From: Bacteroidales bacterium
GTDB lineage: Bacteria > Bacteroidota > Bacteroidia > Bacteroidales > WCHB1-69
Assembly: GCA_017525245.1 (NCBI GenBank)
Contig: JAFXTE010000001.1
Span: forward strand, 1 to 34,735
Length of the DNA: 34,735 nt
Direction: 5' to 3'
The notes under the pieces are model-generated. The model made no database searches, was not told the origin of the DNA, and was given only the letters and a program-made list of their open reading frames with translations. Position numbers and translations under genes: made by a program. Each line of letters opens with the position of its first letter. Position 1 is the stretch's first letter. Shown here piece by piece: positions 34,016 to 34,735 of the stretch.

Positions 34016-34735
34016 ATGGACAGACGCGAATTTTTGAAGAAAGCCGCCCTCGGGGTGGCGGCAGTGGCGGCAACCAGCCTGCTGGAGCATCCCGCCGTGG
34101 CTACAGCAAATGAATTGATTAACAATAAAATAACGAATAATATGAAGAAAATAATGATTATCGACGGCGGTCCGCGCCGTAACATGAACACCGCCGCCAT
34201 GCTGGAATCCTTCGCCAACGGAGCCAAAGAGGGTGGGGCGGAAGTGAAACTTGTGCGCCTCTACGACATGGACTACAAAGGTTGCATGTCGTGCATGGCC
34301 TGCAAGCTCAAAGACAAAGCCTCGAACATCTGCAAGTTCAAGGACGCCTTGACCCCAGTTTTGGAGGAAATTGCTGAAGCCGACGGTCTGGTGCTCGGCT
34401 CCCCAATCTACTTCGGCGACGTGACCGGCCAGATGCGCACCTTCCTGGAGCGGCTGGCTTTCCCGTGGCTCTCCTACAACGACTACAGTATGACAGCGCC
34501 CAAGAAGATGCCCGTGGTGCTGTTGGAGACCATGAACGGCACGCCCGCCCGCAACAACAGCAAGGGCTACGGCTCGATGGAGCACTGCATCTCCGCCGCA
34601 CTCGGCGACCCCGAACGCCTGGTCGCCTACAACACCTACCAGGTGAAGAACTACGACCGTTACGAACTGGCCGGCTTCTCCGAAGAGGCCAAACGGAAAT
34701 ACCGCGAGGAACATTGGGAGGAGGACCTGCAGAAG
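34016..34735 (+). CDS. Tat-exported NAD(P)H-dependent FMN reductase / flavodoxin-fold protein (partial)
   Basis: 240 codons are visible; the frame runs off the right edge without a stop. MDRREFLKKAALGVAAVAA is a twin-arginine (Tat) signal, so the protein is probably folded with its cofactor in the cytoplasm and then exported. From ~residue 43 (MKKIMIIDGGPRRNMNTAAM) it follows the NADPH-dependent FMN reductase pattern: GxxRxxxNT phosphate loop, YKGCMSCMACKLK with three Cys, and GLVLGSPIYFGDVTGQMRTF. The Cys cluster might hold metal or a disulfide. An internal ATG at 34142 would give a cytoplasmic form. Confidence 0.85.
   Translation, partial: MDRREFLKKAALGVAAVAATSLLEHPAVATANELINNKITNNMKKIMIIDGGPRRNMNTAAMLESFANGAKEGGAEVKLVRLYDMDYKGCMSCMACKLKDKASNICKFKDALTPVLEEIAEADGLVLGSPIYFGDVTGQMRTFLERLAFPWLSYNDYSMTAPKKMPVVLLETMNGTPARNNSKGYGSMEHCISAALGDPERLVAYNTYQVKNYDRYELAGFSEEAKRKYREEHWEEDLQK

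Overview
The window comes from a member of the Bacteroidota, most likely an uncultured Bacteroidales-type amino-acid fermenter. Three secreted proteins end in type IX secretion (T9SS) sorting tails. There is a BspA-like leucine-rich-repeat protein, two FISUMP-domain proteins, and many promoters with the Bacteroidota -7 box TAnnTTTG followed by C. Kdd (lysine fermentation), a CoA-transferase alpha subunit and a methionine gamma-lyase-type enzyme point to amino-acid fermentation. Species and genus cannot be read from the sequence.

Layout. 1-8.9 kb (+ strand): tail of a T9SS-secreted protein, CoA-transferase subunit A, a secreted protein of unknown function, a methionine gamma-lyase-type enzyme, a DUF5686 outer-membrane protein and a Na/Pi cotransporter with a PhoU-like tail. 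9.0-11.3 kb: a Nudix-winged-helix regulator (NrtR type) behind two near-identical palindromic operators, followed by a VWA protein fused to a macro-like domain. This is the best candidate for an undescribed system. 11.4-17.9 kb (- strand): FISUMP lipoprotein, BspA-like protein, small helical-repeat protein, GlnRS and an AraC regulator. 18.1-25.1 kb (+): a 1360-residue T9SS-exported beta-helix protein, ruvX, def, a TPR-like lipoprotein and prs. 25.2-31.3 kb (-): tRNA-Arg, tRNA-Pro, recF, an M49-type peptidase lipoprotein, kdd, a DUF5618 protein, a 303-bp structured non-coding element and a MarC-family protein. 31.5-34.7 kb: two exported flavodoxin-fold proteins (lipoprotein and Tat substrate) on either side of a second FISUMP protein.

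Repeats. The gaps hold more than a dozen short tandem arrays with a 7-base (once 8-base) unit. Unit sequences differ between arrays but one exact 28-base array occurs twice. Several arrays overlap stop codons or abut start codons, and one lies in frame inside a coding region. A second family, palindromes beginning GTAGAGACG or a variant, occurs four times, once in frame in the same gene. A 303-bp element with 12-bp terminal inverted repeats and three nested inverted repeats sits between the DUF5618 and MarC genes. No prophage, transposase, CRISPR array or rRNA was seen.
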